DNA of 64,000 nucleotides from Ochotona curzoniae (GCF_017591425.1 NW_024467119.1:27563001-27627000), one strand, 5' to 3'. Numbered from the stretch's first letter, positions 20,781 to 32,935 are shown. Notes: a model not told the origin generated them from the sequence alone. Numbers and translations are program-made.

Positions 20781-21495
20781 ACATAAAGCAAACATGTATT
20801 GAAGCATCATCCTGTACCCCCATATACAGCTACAACTGTTTGTCCATTAAATTAAAAACAAAAACAATAGCATAGTCTCAATATTTTTGAAACATTCTTC
20901 CTACAATCTTAGTGATTAGAGACACGGGTTTTCTGTGGAAAAAAGAGAAACTAAGAATTGTAATTGCTTTTAATAACCAGAAAATCAGACCTTACTACTT
21001 GATTTAATATTTTATCCTTGTTACAAAACTATTTAAGTAGTCTTACCCAAACAAAAAAAAATTTTTTTACAGGAAGTTAACAAAGTAGATGTTGCTAAAA
21101 TCCCAAATGCTAGAGGGTATCTTTTACAGTTTTAACACAACTTATCAAATAAAGCTTTTACTCAAAGGAAGACATAATCAGCATCACTGTGCTTTTTCCA
21201 CTCTCCATCTCAGCTAGCCTCAGGGAAATGCAGATTCTCATGAAAATTACACATTTCCAAAAACTCAAAGCAATGACAAGATGAAAAGACGAAAAAGCTT
21301 GTTTCCTCTCCTGAAAGCAAGATTCAGTTGGTCTCCCATACTGCCAGTTTTGTCCAACTAAGACTGCTGCTCTTAAAAGTTCAATAGTCGCAACATTACA
21401 AGGATGAGGTAAGCTTTATGAAGATTTGTTTCAAAAAGTTCTGCTCACTGTAATCACAGCAAATGAGCCCTCCCTCCCTGACCACCCCTAATAAA
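20781..21495. other. No recognised gene
   Basis: Unique-looking sequence leading into the GC-richer stretch at 21.5 kb. A donor-like gaggtaagc lies on + near 21,406. Confidence 0.4.
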
Positions 21496-22110
21496 TGCGA
21501 TTGATGAACCAACCCACATATACCACAGAGGACTTTGGAAGCCTGCCTTTGTCCCTCACAGCAACTTCTATGAGAGTTCATCCCAACATGAAGAGAAGAG
21601 TAGCCACCACCACAATGAAGCCCACGGGAAAGGAAACCAACTGGTCAGCAAAATACTTACTGATTCCTGAGTGTGTGTAGCTGAAAGCTGTAGCCACCAG
21701 CCCTGGCAGAAGCGTCTCTTTGAGGGCGGAGTGAAGGGTCAACATTTCTTTGGCATTAACTAACAATACACAAAGGAGAGGACAAAAAAATAGAGCCGCC
21801 CCCTGGGATTAATTATAGTAGAAATATCATTCGGTCTCCAGTTTATGAAACTATAAACTCACCTGCTGCTTCCCCTTCCTTTCAGTTCCCTTCTCAGAGC
21901 CGGAAAGCAACCAATCAGAAGCCACCCACCTCGCTGCTAATTCGTGGTAGGTTAGCCAGAGAAAGCTAATGGGAGGTAAGTGCCACCCTCCCTCCGCCTT
22001 TGCCTACAGGGTTAATCCTGCTAATCATTTGGTCACTAGCTAGTCCAGCTACAATAATTGCAACAGCCTCCTTCTCTCCCACATTTGCATTTGAATCGCC
22101 TTCATCCTAA
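21496..22110 (-). promoter_or_regulatory. Candidate promoter/first-exon region (unconfirmed)
   Basis: A repeat-free, GC-richer 600 bp in an AT-rich window. On + it has CCAAT (accaatcag, about 21,909), an octamer-like atttgcat (about 22,083) and homeodomain-type taatc sites. On the minus strand a near-ideal donor cag|gtgagt lies at about 21,862. A pyrimidine tract plus ttgttag acceptor follows near 21,765, then an ATG frame, then another donor-like gtaagta at about 21,655. Order and spacing fit exon 1, a short intron and exon 2 of a minus-strand transcript. All signals are short and could occur by chance; I recognise no product. Confidence 0.35.
21578..21766 (-). CDS. Possible single-pass membrane micropeptide ORF (unrecognised)
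   Basis: A 62-codon frame whose second Met falls 14 bases after an acceptor-like ag (ttgttag). If read straight through, the C-terminus is a hydrophobic segment of about 20 residues (VGFIVVVATLLFML) ending at a stop. If the internal gtaagta at about 21,655 is used as a donor, only the first half is coding. I know no family with this sequence. ORFs this short arise often by chance; the only support is the candidate promoter and splice-like context. Confidence 0.2.
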   Translation of the reverse strand: MLVNAKEMLTLHSALKETLLPGLVATAFSYTHSGISKYFADQLVSFPVGFIVVVATLLFMLG

Positions 22111-22860
22111 CCCTGCAATGGCTTTAAGCTTTGTTTAGCCTGACCTTGTGTAGCTAACATGTACTCTTCATAATCACTCAGCATCCACCATCTGTGTCTT
22201 CCTTGAAGCGTGCCTGAGTAATGTTCCCATCTCCTCACAGATGTTCTCAAGTAATCAAGCTGCTTTTTTGTCTTTTTTAACCATGAATGTTTATCATACA
22301 CTGGTGTGAAATACATAACATATACAAATGCATGCATACATTGACACATGCAACTTGATTATGTGTGGCTGTTTGCAGATATTTCCATGCTGTTTGGTTA
22401 TTTGGCTTTAAATGTCTTCAGAAAGCACAAATTCTCATTTTAACGAATGGCGGCAAATTCTAGTTCCATCTGTAAAGGAACCTGTTAAATTGCAAAATAT
22501 TTACAGGATGAGGCTCTAGAGCAATGAATGTCCAACTGGAAGCTGCGTTACACATGTGTTGCGCCAATTACTCTCATAATATTTAATACACTAAACTAGG
22601 CACTTCCTGCAAGCAGAAAAAGGGCAATGCTTCCCCTTATTGGGTTTATATTCTAACAGATAACACCATCTGCTATTTTTTTTCCCTTAATTTGAACATG
22701 GTATCATAGAAATACAACAAGTTTAAGTGAATTTGTAAAATCCTAAAGCTAACATATTCTTTCCAGGAAATTGGAAAATCTTTAGAGGACATGATATTTT
22801 TCTTAACCTCTTTGCATCAGAAGATATTTTCTCACTTACATGAGTGATTAATATCATACA
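22111..22860. other. No recognised gene or repeat
   Basis: AT-rich unique-looking DNA downstream of the candidate promoter region. Confidence 0.4.
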
Positions 22861-22864
22861 CTCT

Positions 22865-23208
22865 AGGGTTTGGGGTTGCAGTACAGTGAGTTAAGGCATT
22901 GTAGGTGAAGGCACTGCCTGAGACATGGATATCCAATATGGGTGCTGGTTCATGACCCAGTGGCTCTAGTTCTGATTCACCTACCTGCCAATACTCTGAG
23001 AAATTCAGCGGCAAATGGCCCAAACGTGGAGAATCTTGCCATCCATGTGGAAGATTGGAAAAGCTCCTGGTTCCTGGTTTCAATCTCACTCTGACTGACC
23101 ATTGTGGTCACTTGGGGAGTGAACCAGCAGATGGAAGATCTTTCTGTCTCTCCCTCTCCACATAAAACTTCTTCAGGTAAATAAATAAACCTTTAAAAAT
23201 ACAGTCAT
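22865..23208 (+). mobile_element. Old C-type SINE
   Basis: Diverged full-length copy: 'tatccaatatgggtgctggt', 'ggcaaatggcccaaacg', 'gtggtcacttggggagtgaa', with an aaataaataaacctttaaaa tail. Confidence 0.85.
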
Positions 23209-23214
23209 AAAAAA

Positions 23215-23385
23215 AGAATTTGAATCTTTCTTAGCTCTGCAATTGGATTTGAGGAATATAAGTACCCTACTTCACTCTCAGTTTTATTATTCATAAAGTG
23301 AAAATAACAACCACAGTTAGGCTCAGAGTTGTGTTTAAGGGTTATATGAATGAATGCAAATAAAGATCCAGGTCCATGGATAACG
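23215..23385 (+). mobile_element. MIR-family SINE relic
   Basis: The order 'ttagctctgcaattgg', 'ccctacttcactctcagttt', 'attcataaagtgaaaataac' and 'gaatgaatgcaaataaa' matches the MIR core (splice-like 'cctcagttt..tctgtaaaatgg' region). Ancient and heavily diverged. Confidence 0.6.
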
Positions 23386-24990
23386 TGAAATTAGCACTAA
23401 CTATGATGATGGAAAAAAAGCTAACCAACAGTTCTATGCTGAAAAATTCAAGTCTACATAGCCACCACTTCCATATATTCACATGTATTCTCAAATACAA
23501 TTTTAAACCTAATTTAAACAGTAATGCAGTCAAATTTGGTGAGTTCCCCTTGAGTGTCTCCACTTGCTCCAGTGTTTTGCATTGCCTATCTAAATATCCA
23601 TTCTCTACTTTTTTCTTGCCAAAAACAATCCTTTCTTTTTTGCAATTTTTAATTTTATTTTTTATGATTTTCACACAGTTGAGAAGGATGTAAAGGGTTG
23701 AAGAATAAGGGGAAATGAATGAGACCATTGTCTCCCATTTTCTTTTTTTCCTGTGTCTGGGAGAAGATGGGAGAGAAGGGAAGAAGTTGCACCCAGCATC
23801 CAAACTGCATGAGTACCAGGGGATGGCAAATGGCCACCTGATATCATCCCAGGGTACTCAATGTGGAGCATATCTCTTAATAGACTAAAAACAGGATCAG
23901 ATTCAGGAACTAAAAATTGACTTTTCTCCACCTATATGATGATACATCACTCATTCCCTTGGACCAACACCATTGAGTTTGTTAATGCCAAGCACACTAC
24001 CAGACATTGCAGATACCATCCTGATGAACAAGGCAAACAACCTATGGCTATGAGGAGATACAGATAAGAAGGCAGATAATTGTAACAGTAAGTGCATCTG
24101 CATGAGTGACACAGGGACCCTCTGAAGAACAGCAGAAAGTCTAAGCCAGCCAGTTTTCTCTCAGTCCTCAAAATTTTTGTTGTCAATTCTCCAGTTAGGT
24201 AGGAAGAATTTTAACAAAAGTGAGGTGCTATACTTGAACAGTCTCTCACAGATAGAATTCCCTTCAAGGAGGAAAGTACAACGGAGGCAACAGCTTGATT
24301 TGACATGAAATTCTCCAGACTTTTTCCACGTTCATGATGCATTTACTCTTTAATTTTAATATTCCCCTGGATGTACTAAGATGAAGAAATGTGTCATGAT
24401 ACTCCCAAACCTGCCAATAACAGGAAACTGTTACAAATTAATCCTGCCCAGGTGTCCACCAGCATGACTACTGTTGACAACTGGAGATCTTCCTGTCAGT
24501 TTGTATCGTAACAAGGCTCGACACTCTGACCTGGGCTCACTTCTTTCACTTCTGGATGGAACAGCAATTGGAACAAGACAGTGAGGTTCTTTCTTTAAAT
24601 CTTCTGCATTGCTAGACTATTGCCATTTTACTCTTATTTGCTGAACTCTATATTTAGTAGAGTCATTAAGCCTTATCACATAAAAACCATCACATAAAAA
24701 CTTGAGAAAATTTTTAATTTCTAAAAAAAAAATCCTGTGCATCAGATCCCAGTAAACTCATTGTCTTTTCTGAATCACAAAGCCTGAGATTTTCCTCTGA
24801 ACCCCCATTCATCTTCATCAATAATTCACACAGCTAATACACAAAGACCTGCTGCATCAGGAAATCAAATAAAATGGTAAACTAGTCTGTCTTGTTCTCA
24901 CCCTTGATGTCCTCCTCTCTCAACAGAGAAAGAGATCTCCTAAGATTCTAAAAAGGAAAGGAAAAATTAGATTGTTAAAATCTCTTCTGC
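23386..24990. other. No recognised gene
   Basis: 1.6 kb of unique-looking DNA. A 153-codon minus-strand frame (23,342-23,803) crosses the MIR relic and has a random-looking composition, so it is not called. Around 23.97-24.07 kb the wording resembles an old interspersed repeat, but too weakly to name. Confidence 0.45.
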
Positions 24991-24999
24991 AGGAAGGTT

Positions 25000-25328
25000 G
25001 CCTCATATCAGAGAAAACATATTTATCCTGTTGCGATTGGCCTATTTCACTGAGCATAATGATCTCTAGTTGGGATCATTTTACTGCAAATTGTAGAATT
25101 TCATTCTTTTTAATGGCTGGGTAATATTACATGGAGTAGATGTACACAGTTTCTTCTTGCATCCCTCTTTCAATGAGCATTGGGTTGTTTCCATACTTCA
25201 CAATTGTAGATTGTGTTGCTATAAATACATAATTATAGCTCACTTTCTCATATGCAGATTTCACTCATTTTGAGTATATTCCCAGGAGTGAGATAACTGG
25301 GTCATATGGTAGATAAATTTTCATTTCA
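25000..25328 (-). mobile_element. L1 ORF2 3'-end fragment, reverse orientation
   Basis: The + strand shows the complement of the L1 end: 'cctatttcactgagcataat', 'ttaatggctgggtaatatta', 'attgggttgtttccatactt' and 'gagataactgggtcatatgg'. Confidence 0.85.
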
Positions 25329-25329
25329 T

Positions 25330-25785
25330 ACATACATAAGAGTTTTACCCCCCTTCATACATTCATGCAAAATATAAAATAACTAGCTATATAGTGCAAC
25401 ATCTATACACACATATTCTCACCGATGAACTGTATAATGGAGACTAGCATACAGGGAAGTGCAGTGTGTATCTGTATTCCTGAATAAAAAGAGGAGGACT
25501 CCCAATGAAATTGTTAAAAATACCTTGACAATAAGACATAGATTTTTCTATCATTGTCTATAACTACAATGCCATATTGATATACATAAGTAGCAGAATG
25601 GTGGACTCGAGGGTGTTGCTGAAGGGCTTGTGACTGTTGCTATTGTAATGATATAGGGGGAAATAATGGGGAGGGTAGAATGGGGAGGAGGAAGCAGAGG
25701 TAAAAGGAGGAATTCCTATACCTATAAAATGGTATCATGGGAAAATAACAGTAACAATTAAAAAACAGAAAATAAATAAACTCTC
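25330..25785 (+). mobile_element. Lagomorph-type L1 3' UTR
   Basis: Shares with the 3' ends at 5.1 and 47.1 kb the order 'aatggagact(a/c)', 'gtatctgtattcctga', 'aatgaaattgtt', 'gacaataaga', G-rich runs (25,656-25,700) and a final 'cctataaaatggtatcatgg' plus A-rich tail. It lies head to head with the reversed L1 on its left. Confidence 0.8.
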
Positions 25786-26100
25786 CGCTGTATTTTAATC
25801 TCATTTTACTTGGTTAATTATTCACTTACTATTTGCTGTCTGAGGATGTAATACAGACCACAGTACTGCTCAGGGACACAAAAACATTGCTCTGATGGCA
25901 TTTACTGGTGCTAAGAACCAATGTGAATTAACCTGACAAGCATAAAAGAGAAGACAGCATTCAGGTAGCAGACATGGCACCAACAAGAAGGGAAGAAATA
26001 CTGTGCATCTTCGTTCTGCTTGCTCTTCCCAGCTTCAGAGAACTAAATGGTCCCTGTTCGTACCTGAATAATGACCAGGCTTTTTCACATCAATGGACTT
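25786..26100. other. No recognised gene
   Basis: About 300 bp of unique-looking DNA before the next SINE. A 94-codon + frame starting at 25,974 runs into the reversed SINE and is not considered coding. Confidence 0.4.
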
Positions 26101-26124
26101 CCATGCCTATCTTGTTTCTACTTT

Positions 26125-26475
26125 TTTTTAAACTATTTATTTATTTACTTCTTTATGTATTTATTTGGAAGGCAGAGAGAAAGAGATTTAGAGACAAGCT
26201 GAGAGAGACCTTCCATCTACTGACTCACCCCACAAATACCTACAAAATCAACAGCTAATTCAGCTCATATCAAAGAGCTCGGAACTTCATGCAGATTTTC
26301 CACATGAGCAGTGGGGACCCAGGGATGTGAGCCATCACCTGTTGCCTCCCAGGATTCAAATTAGCAGAAAGCTGGATTGGAAGTGGACTCGTCGTACCTC
26401 CAACCAGACTATGCAATATGGGATGTATCCCCAGCAGCAACGTAACTGTAGGACCAAGCTCTCAGCCCATGTCAT
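26125..26475 (-). mobile_element. Old C-type SINE, reverse orientation
   Basis: Tail complement 'tatttatttggaaggcagag', core worn, head complement 'tgcaatatgggatgtatccc'. Confidence 0.8.
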
Positions 26476-26519
26476 TCCTTAACACACCCTGATTACTTCA
26501 TTCTTCACCATAATGAGGT

Positions 26520-26680
26520 GACATGAAGGGCAATCACCTAGGGAAGCGAGAACTTTGAGTTCTCATTCTGAACAATACCTTCTGATACGACCTTGTAAAT
26601 GTTTCCAAGCTCCGTAGTCTCATCTTCAGAATGGCAATGACAATAAGCTACCTCAGAAGCTGCTATGAAAGCAAGCAGAT
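26520..26680 (+). mobile_element. MIR-family SINE relic
   Basis: 'cttgtaaatgtttccaagctccgtagtc' (given in part) followed by 'tcatcttcagaatggcaatg' and 'taagctacctcagaagctg' matches the MIR core in order. Confidence 0.65.
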
Positions 26681-27565
26681 TTTTTAAACTATGACAAACA
26701 CTTTCCATAAACCCAGAGCATTATGGTTCTCAGACTTGCAGCACATTTGCAATTACATAGTGACTCAGGCACTGATTAATTGCGGCAAGAGAAGTTCCTT
26801 CCCATGAAGAGCAGCCACGGGGCAGAAGCATGTCAAGATGAAATACGCACCAAAATATCATTCTCCTGACTTCATTTAAAATATGCTATTGGATCTTTTC
26901 ATCTTCACAGAAAGCACCTGAGCTATTTTGTGCCTTCAGAGAAAACTGAACCTGGGGACGTTTGATAGACTAGAGTCAAGGATAAGAACATTAACTCCAT
27001 CATTTATTCCTGCAAATTGAGGAATGGAATGTTTTCTGCAGGCTGTTCATCTGTGCTCAGCAGTGTAGCATGATAGCATGGGTTAATCAGTTGTATTTCT
27101 GCACAACCAAATGCAGGTGACAAAACTGTATTCATCACAAGCCCCCAGCCTGCTGGCCCTTTTCACCCCATTTTCCTTTCCTTCTGATGTTCCTGGTTCA
27201 TTCTTGAGTCCCTACATCTGATTCTCTACAGCACTGAGCCCTCATCCTAGTCCCATAACTTAAGGAGAGATGACCACTTCCAAAGGCTTTTTTGTTTTCA
27301 TTTACTAGAGGTAATATGTGGTAGCAACCAATAAGCAATCCCTCATGCTACACTCTGCTGAACTTTTTGTGATCTCAACCTGCATTTTGCCTGCTTCCCC
27401 AGGGGCTGAGCACTTTCATTGCCTACTCTCATAGCCCATTATCCTTCAGATTCTCAAGTGGAAACTGCGGGTGAGATGAGATACTTAGCATGGACAAATG
27501 TCAGGTCTGTGTCTTCTTGTTTGCAGGCTTGCATCCTATTCCTTTCGTGCTTTTTCTCTCTAAGC
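26681..27565. other. No recognised gene
   Basis: Unique-looking DNA of moderate GC with no open frame of note; possibly worn L2 sequence at its right end. Confidence 0.4.
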
Positions 27566-27569
27566 AATA

Positions 27570-27765
27570 AGGAACATTTTTGAAAATGTGAATCAGATCA
27601 TTTCACTTCTGCACTTAAAAGTCCACACTGGCTTCCTGTAACTTTTAGAATAAAATCTAAATCTATTACATGTTACAGACAGACTGACATCATCATCTGG
27701 ATACTTGAAAATCTCTCCAAGAACACTTTTGTGGCCATCTCTGTGCTCCAGTCACATTGGTAGCT
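27570..27765 (+). mobile_element. L2 LINE relic
   Basis: 'tcacttctgcacttaaaagt', 'cactggcttcctgtaac', 'agaataaaatctaaat' and 'ctgtgctccagtcacattgg' follow the order of the L2 3' part. Confidence 0.7.
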
Positions 27766-27867
27766 AAGTTGAGGTGAGGTCAAGTACAAAGACCCTGTGA
27801 CATGAGTGTGCTTTCATATCTGGGAAGAAAACTGGGCTTGTTTCATTTTTTTGTTGATGTAATAAAA

Positions 27868-28095
27868 TTCAGGAGGAGCTGGTACTATAATATAGTAGGC
27901 TAAGCTTCTGCTTACAGTGCCAGTACCCATATGTGCACTAGTTCATATTCTAAACTGTTCCACTTCCAATCCAACTCCCTACTTGTGTCCTGGGTAAATA
28001 GTGAAAGGTGGTTCAATCTCTGGGACCCTGCACCCACATGGGAGACCCAGAAGCATCTCCTGCCTCTTGGCTTCAGATCTGCTTAGATCTGGTAA
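27868..28095 (+). mobile_element. Old C-type SINE, 3'-truncated
   Basis: 'gtacccatatgtgcactagt', 'gggaccctgcacccacatgg' and 'ggcttcagatctgcttag', then it stops before the tail. Confidence 0.78.
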
Positions 28096-28211
28096 TAAAT
28101 TTCAAAAGTACAGAAAGTTCATGAATCCTTGGAAGATCAATCCAAACACTACAAAAATGGAATTTCTTTATTTATGAATGAAACATCTCATATAATTACT
28201 TCTTAGGATAT

Positions 28212-28530
28212 TATTATTTTTAAGATTTATTTCTTTGTATTGGAAAGGCAGATACACAGAGAGGAAGATCTTCTGTCTGATGGTTCACTCCCAAAGTGGC
28301 TGCCATGGATTCCGATCCAAAGCCAGGAACCAGAAGCTTCTTCCAGATCTCCCATGCAGGTGCAGGGTCCCAAAGCTGTGGACCGTCCTCGACTGCTTTC
28401 CCAGGCCACAAGCAGGGAGCTGGGTGGGAAGCAGGGCCACCAGGACTAGAACTGGTGCCTATATTGGATCCCAGCATGTTCAAGGCGAGGACTTTAACCA
28501 TTACGCTATTGCACCATGCCCAGCTTTTTT
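28212..28530 (-). mobile_element. C-type SINE, reverse orientation, well preserved
   Basis: 'ggaaaggcagatacacagag', 'ctgctttcccaggccacaag' and 'ttgcaccatgcccagc' on +. Frames of 60-107 codons on both strands are SINE artefacts. Confidence 0.92.
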
Positions 28531-28534
28531 TTCA

Positions 28535-28865
28535 AGCTTTTTTAATTTTTATTTTTAAGCTTTGTTTATTCATTTGAAAAGCAGAGTGACAGAGAAGGAG
28601 CAAGAAACAGAGATCATTCATCCATTGGTTCTTCCTCAAGTGCCTGTAACATCTATCACTGGGCCAGGTTGAAGTCAGGATCTGGAACTCAGTCTGGGTC
28701 TCCAAGTAGGAACAAAAAGACATGGACCGTCATCTGCTGTCGATTTGGCACACAGAAAAGAAATTGGAGAGGAAGTGACGGCAGAATGTAAACACAGGTA
28801 CTCAAGTAAGAGATGTGGAGCCCAAAATGGTAAGTTAACCCACTGTACCACAATAGTCTCCCTTC
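28535..28865 (-). mobile_element. Old C-type SINE, reverse orientation
   Basis: 'tttattcatttgaaaagcag' (tail complement) and 'cactgggccaggttgaag'. It is directly next to the SINE on its left, in the same orientation. Confidence 0.78.
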
Positions 28866-28914
28866 AAATAGTTAATTATCTACTTCTATTCAAGAACAAC
28901 TAATTTTTTCTTTA

Positions 28915-29252
28915 AAAATTGCATGCCCAGCGTGGTAGCCTAGTGACTAAAGTCATTGCCTTGCACTCCCAGGATCCCATATGGGAATCGGTTTGGGTCG
29001 CAGTGGCCCCGTTTCCTATTCAACTCGCCGCTTGTGGCCTGGGAAAGCAGTCAAGGACAGCCCAAACCTTGGGACCTGCATCCGTGTGGGAGACCTGGAA
29101 GAGGCTCTTGGCTCCTGGTTTCAGATTGGCTCAGTTCTAGCCACCACAGCCACTTGGAGAGTGAACCATCAGACAGAAGATCTTCCTCTCTGTCTCTCCT
29201 CCTCTCTGTGTATCTCACTTTCCAATAAAAATAAATAACTATTAAAAACAAT
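28915..29252 (+). mobile_element. C-type SINE, well preserved
   Basis: 'gcgtggtagcctagtgacta', 'cttgtggcctgggaaagcag' and 'ctttccaataaaaataaata'. A short repeat (aattgca) at about 28,917 and 29,250 may be its target-site duplication. Confidence 0.92.
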
Positions 29253-29824
29253 TGCAGAAATCTTTGAGCCAGACTCTACATTTACTGACAGTGAGTTGAT
29301 TGAATTATTACTAATTACTGGCACAGTCACTGACAACATGATGATATTACACACGTTACACTACAATATATATTCCTGGGTTATCATCTCCATAACCATC
29401 TATATTAACATTCTAGTCTGTATTCTCACACAGCAGGCCACAGTAGATGAAGTGGAAGGATTCACCTTTTCTCCTAGGATACATGTATTTATATACAAGG
29501 CACTAAATTCGGTTCCTTTTAGACACCAAATAGCACAATCCAAAACAGAGTTGAAGAGAATTTAATGAGTTTCAACCACAAAAGTTCAGTCAGGACTATA
29601 AGGAATCCAGCAAGGAACAGTGTGTCCTCTGGAACCAGCAATTGTGAAGAGCATTGCCATTCGAGGGACAGAGAAGTCAACAGTCTATGAACGAGTAGGA
29701 CTTGCTAGGAGGTTGTTGACCTCTGGTGCTGGCAAAGCCATGTCTACAGCAAGAGACAGTTACTCATACCTTCAGTAGCCATCCACAGTGAAGGGAGAGC
29801 TCAGGCGCCCTAGCTGTCTGAGAA
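29253..29824. other. No recognised gene or repeat
   Basis: Unique-looking DNA. The part 29.57-29.82 kb is richer in GC but gives no recognisable product. Confidence 0.4.
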
Positions 29825-30245
29825 ATACAAATTAAAACCACATTAAGATTCCTCCAAACTTTCATGAGATCAGCCTACATTCAGAACTCTGCTAACAGCA
29901 CCTGCTTGGGTCGATATGGGGAGAAAGATACCCCTCTTCACTGCTGGTGGGAGTGTAGGCCAGTACAACCAACATGGAAGTTAGTATGGAGAGTGCTAAG
30001 AGAACTGAAAACTGATGCATTACATGACCCAGCTATCCCATTTCTGAAATATATCCAAAGGAAATGAAATCTGCCTGAGAAAGGGATCTGTAATCCTATG
30101 TTTACAGCAGCACAATCTACAATAGCAAGGACATGAAAACAACCCAGATGCCCATCCAAAGAATGCATAATAAAAACTGTGCTACATCTACACTATGGAA
30201 TACTACTCAGCCATTAAAAAGGAAGAGCTGGTGAAAATGCACACA
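29825..30245 (+). mobile_element. L1 ORF2 3'-end fragment
   Basis: 'gagaaatacaaattaaaacc', 'cactgctggtgggagtgtag', 'tacatgacccagctatccca', 'gcagcacaatctacaatagc' and 'tggaatactactcagcc' are in L1 order. It loses L1 similarity soon after 'agccattaaaaaggaagag'. Confidence 0.88.
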
Positions 30246-30744
30246 GGAACCAAAAACGGAAACCCCTTTCTCTTTCAATGTTCTTCAAGTGCCCTCTACT
30301 GTGAATGCTTCATCAAATGCTTGTTGCAGGGGACAAAAGCTGAAAGGGTCCAGGCCCTAGATTCCAGATCAGATAATGCAGAGTGGTAACTACCTCACAG
30401 TAACTACAAGTTCATAGGCCGTTATGGAAAATTTGACACTTTTATCCCTGTACTAATATATGTTTTATGTTATCAAAAGTAATACTATTTTCACTGTAGT
30501 GTAATTCTCAGATTATTAGACCTACCTATTAGATATTTTTCTTAGATGGCCCATGTACACTGCAAATTCATAAATGAGCCTTCTTCCTCTCTTCTCCTCT
30601 AGAATACCAATTTCCCTTCTCTTCCTCCATCTTTATCTCAGCTAGTGAATCTAAGAAAGACAAAGCTAACTTAGACACCACGTTAAAAGTCATACACACA
30701 CACACACTCACTCACACTCTTACATCCAGTTTTGTCACTAAGTA
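30246..30744. other. No recognised gene; short (CA)n at about 30,693-30,708
   Basis: Unique-looking DNA after the L1 break. Confidence 0.4.
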
Positions 30745-30754
30745 AAATCATTCC

Positions 30755-31085
30755 ATGTTCTATATCTCTAAATCATTCCATCCTTTGCTTTCCTACTGCC
30801 CTACTTCAGGCCCTCATTGCTTTAATAGCCTCTGTATACTCTCCCTAACCTGTTCCCTGCACGCCAATCTATATTTCACTCTACCGCCACAGGCTTTTTC
30901 TAAATTTAAACCTTACACTAGCCTTCAGTCCTGCCTGAAATTTATAAAATGATCACGTTGGACTGCTTTCAGAATGAAATGCAGAGTTCTTAACAGGACA
31001 CATTAAGATCCCAACACCCAACTCTGCCCCATAAGTATTTTATGTTTCAGTCACACCAAACATCAAGCACTTCTCTATCAGGTCA
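30755..31085 (+). mobile_element. L2 LINE relic
   Basis: 'ctgccctacttcaggccctc', 'aatagcctctgtatact', 'ctgaaatttataaaatgatc' and 'agaatgaaatgcagagttct' keep the order of L2 ('ccctagttcaggccctcat ... ctcctaa ... tctgatca'). Confidence 0.75.
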
Positions 31086-31963
31086 AAAGTCTATGATAGC
31101 AATCAGATACAATGTGATCAGCTAATTATAAAATACATTTTGCATTGTGTAAACTATTACTGATTACAAGTCAATCTCTACTGGGAATTAGTAGCTCACT
31201 ACCAAAACAGGGAAAGAAAAAAAAAAACCACGCACACAGACAAAGCAAGGCACAGTCACCTGCTGCTTCGAGGGTGTGGCTGGATGCTCCACCAGCATCT
31301 TTCTTTGGTTTTCTGTTCTCGGGTCCTTTTCCTTATCCTGAGTGTGTGTGATAACTGCGGCAACTGTAAGAATAGGCTCACGCGACAGATGGAAACAAAC
31401 CTCTGTGACTTGAACAAGGAAGTATATAGGCCTCATGGCCAAATGGATTTGATTTTGTTTGTTTCTAAGATAAAAAATACTCTTAGGAACACAGATTATC
31501 TTTATTATTGAAATATCTTACTCTTAAAATCTTGAAGGTCTCTATTGGCATCTCAGTTGTAGTTTTCAAGTGATGTGTTATAATGTAAACGTTAATAATG
31601 AGAGATATTTTAGAAATGTAAAGAAATCTCACTTCCTCTCTTGACCAAATTACTCTGCTACTTCTTGTCTACCATAATTGTCTTAGGAAGGGTTTTCTGA
31701 TTCTTTCAGCTGAAATCCAAAACTCTTTATTCCTCCTGTAATGGAAATATTTCTCTCCCAAAACTCAATACTTTGTTACTATTGTTAATATACTTCTTTT
31801 TGCACTGCCCTTCCACCACAAACCCCTCTCCCTTCAGCTTAGAGCTTGACTTCAGAGTGGAAGTCCTCCTCCTTCTGTGTATTACTGTGGATTTAAATGG
31901 TGCCTCATAAATGATATATTTATAATACATGTTTGTTAAAAAGAAGTGATCACTTGTGTGATG
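31086..31963. other. No recognised gene
   Basis: Unique-looking DNA. Short open frames at 31.15-31.5 kb on both strands lack motifs. Confidence 0.4.
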
Positions 31964-32022
31964 GCTATTGATAGATGCTATTGATACATGCTATTGATAG
32001 ATGCTATTGATAGATGCTATTC
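31964..32022. repeat. 13-bp minisatellite, about 4.5 copies
   Basis: Units of gctattgatagat start at 31,964, 31,977, 31,990 and 32,003, with a partial unit at 32,016. One unit has c for g (gatacat). Confidence 0.95.
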
Positions 32023-32580
32023 TTATTTATTTTACAAGTGTTTTAGTTGTTCAGGGACTATTCCTAAAATTTTTTCAGTCTCTAATTTCCTGAGATAATA
32101 ATAATTTTCTCTCCAACATCAATTACTCAAAGGCACACATAATTGGGGTAACACATTGTAGAGAATTATTCTCCTTATTTCACAATCAAGCAGCTGGACT
32201 ACACCATTATCCGTTTTCCATCCAACCTGATAAAAAAGATTAACCGGCAATTGTCCTCAAAATCTGATTCTCCTGCCAAACAGAGAGAACATTTAGAAAT
32301 CAGTAACTCATAAAACATGCTAACAGCTTCACATAAGCTTTTTCAGAATTGTACCATTAATGGAAGTCCCTGGATAGAATAGACTGGATCCACCCTCCCT
32401 TACACAAGGAAATATTAAATGACCAACCATAAATGCTTATTTTTGCTCATTCAGGATTTATACTCTACTTTCCTCTAAGATAATTTTACAAGAATGATCA
32501 GCTGGGAATATTATAACTATCCTTAATTCAAGGACTTTATAATTCATTGTTTTATAGCAGCAAATAATAGCTTATTGCTT
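32023..32580. other. No recognised gene or repeat
   Basis: AT-rich unique-looking DNA. Confidence 0.4.
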
Positions 32581-32584
32581 TGGG

Positions 32585-32935
32585 GTTTTTTAAGATTTAT
32601 TTGTTTTTTTGAAAATCAGAGTTACAGAGAGGAAAGAAAAAACACACGGAAAGACAGAGATATTCCATTTGTTGGCTCACTCCCCACATGATCACAGTGG
32701 CTACTGCTGAGCCAGGTTTTAGCCACAAGCCAGGAGCTTCATCCTGGTCTCCCATGTGGGTGGCAGAGACCCAAATACATGGCCATCTTTCAACACTTTC
32801 CCCAGGTTATTAGTGGGGAGCTGGATCGGAGGCAGAGCAGCAGGGATACAAATTGGCATGTGTACTATGGAATACCAGTATCACAGGGGGTGGCTTTACC
32901 TGCTGTATTACAACACTGACCATTAGACATTTTAA
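32585..32935 (-). mobile_element. Old C-type SINE, reverse orientation
   Basis: 'ttaagatttatttg' tail complement, 'gccaggagcttcatcctggtc' region, and 'tactatggaataccagtatc' head complement. Confidence 0.85.

Noticed and set aside
23342..23803. 153-codon minus-strand frame
   Set aside because: Crosses a MIR relic; random composition, no motif, no splice context.
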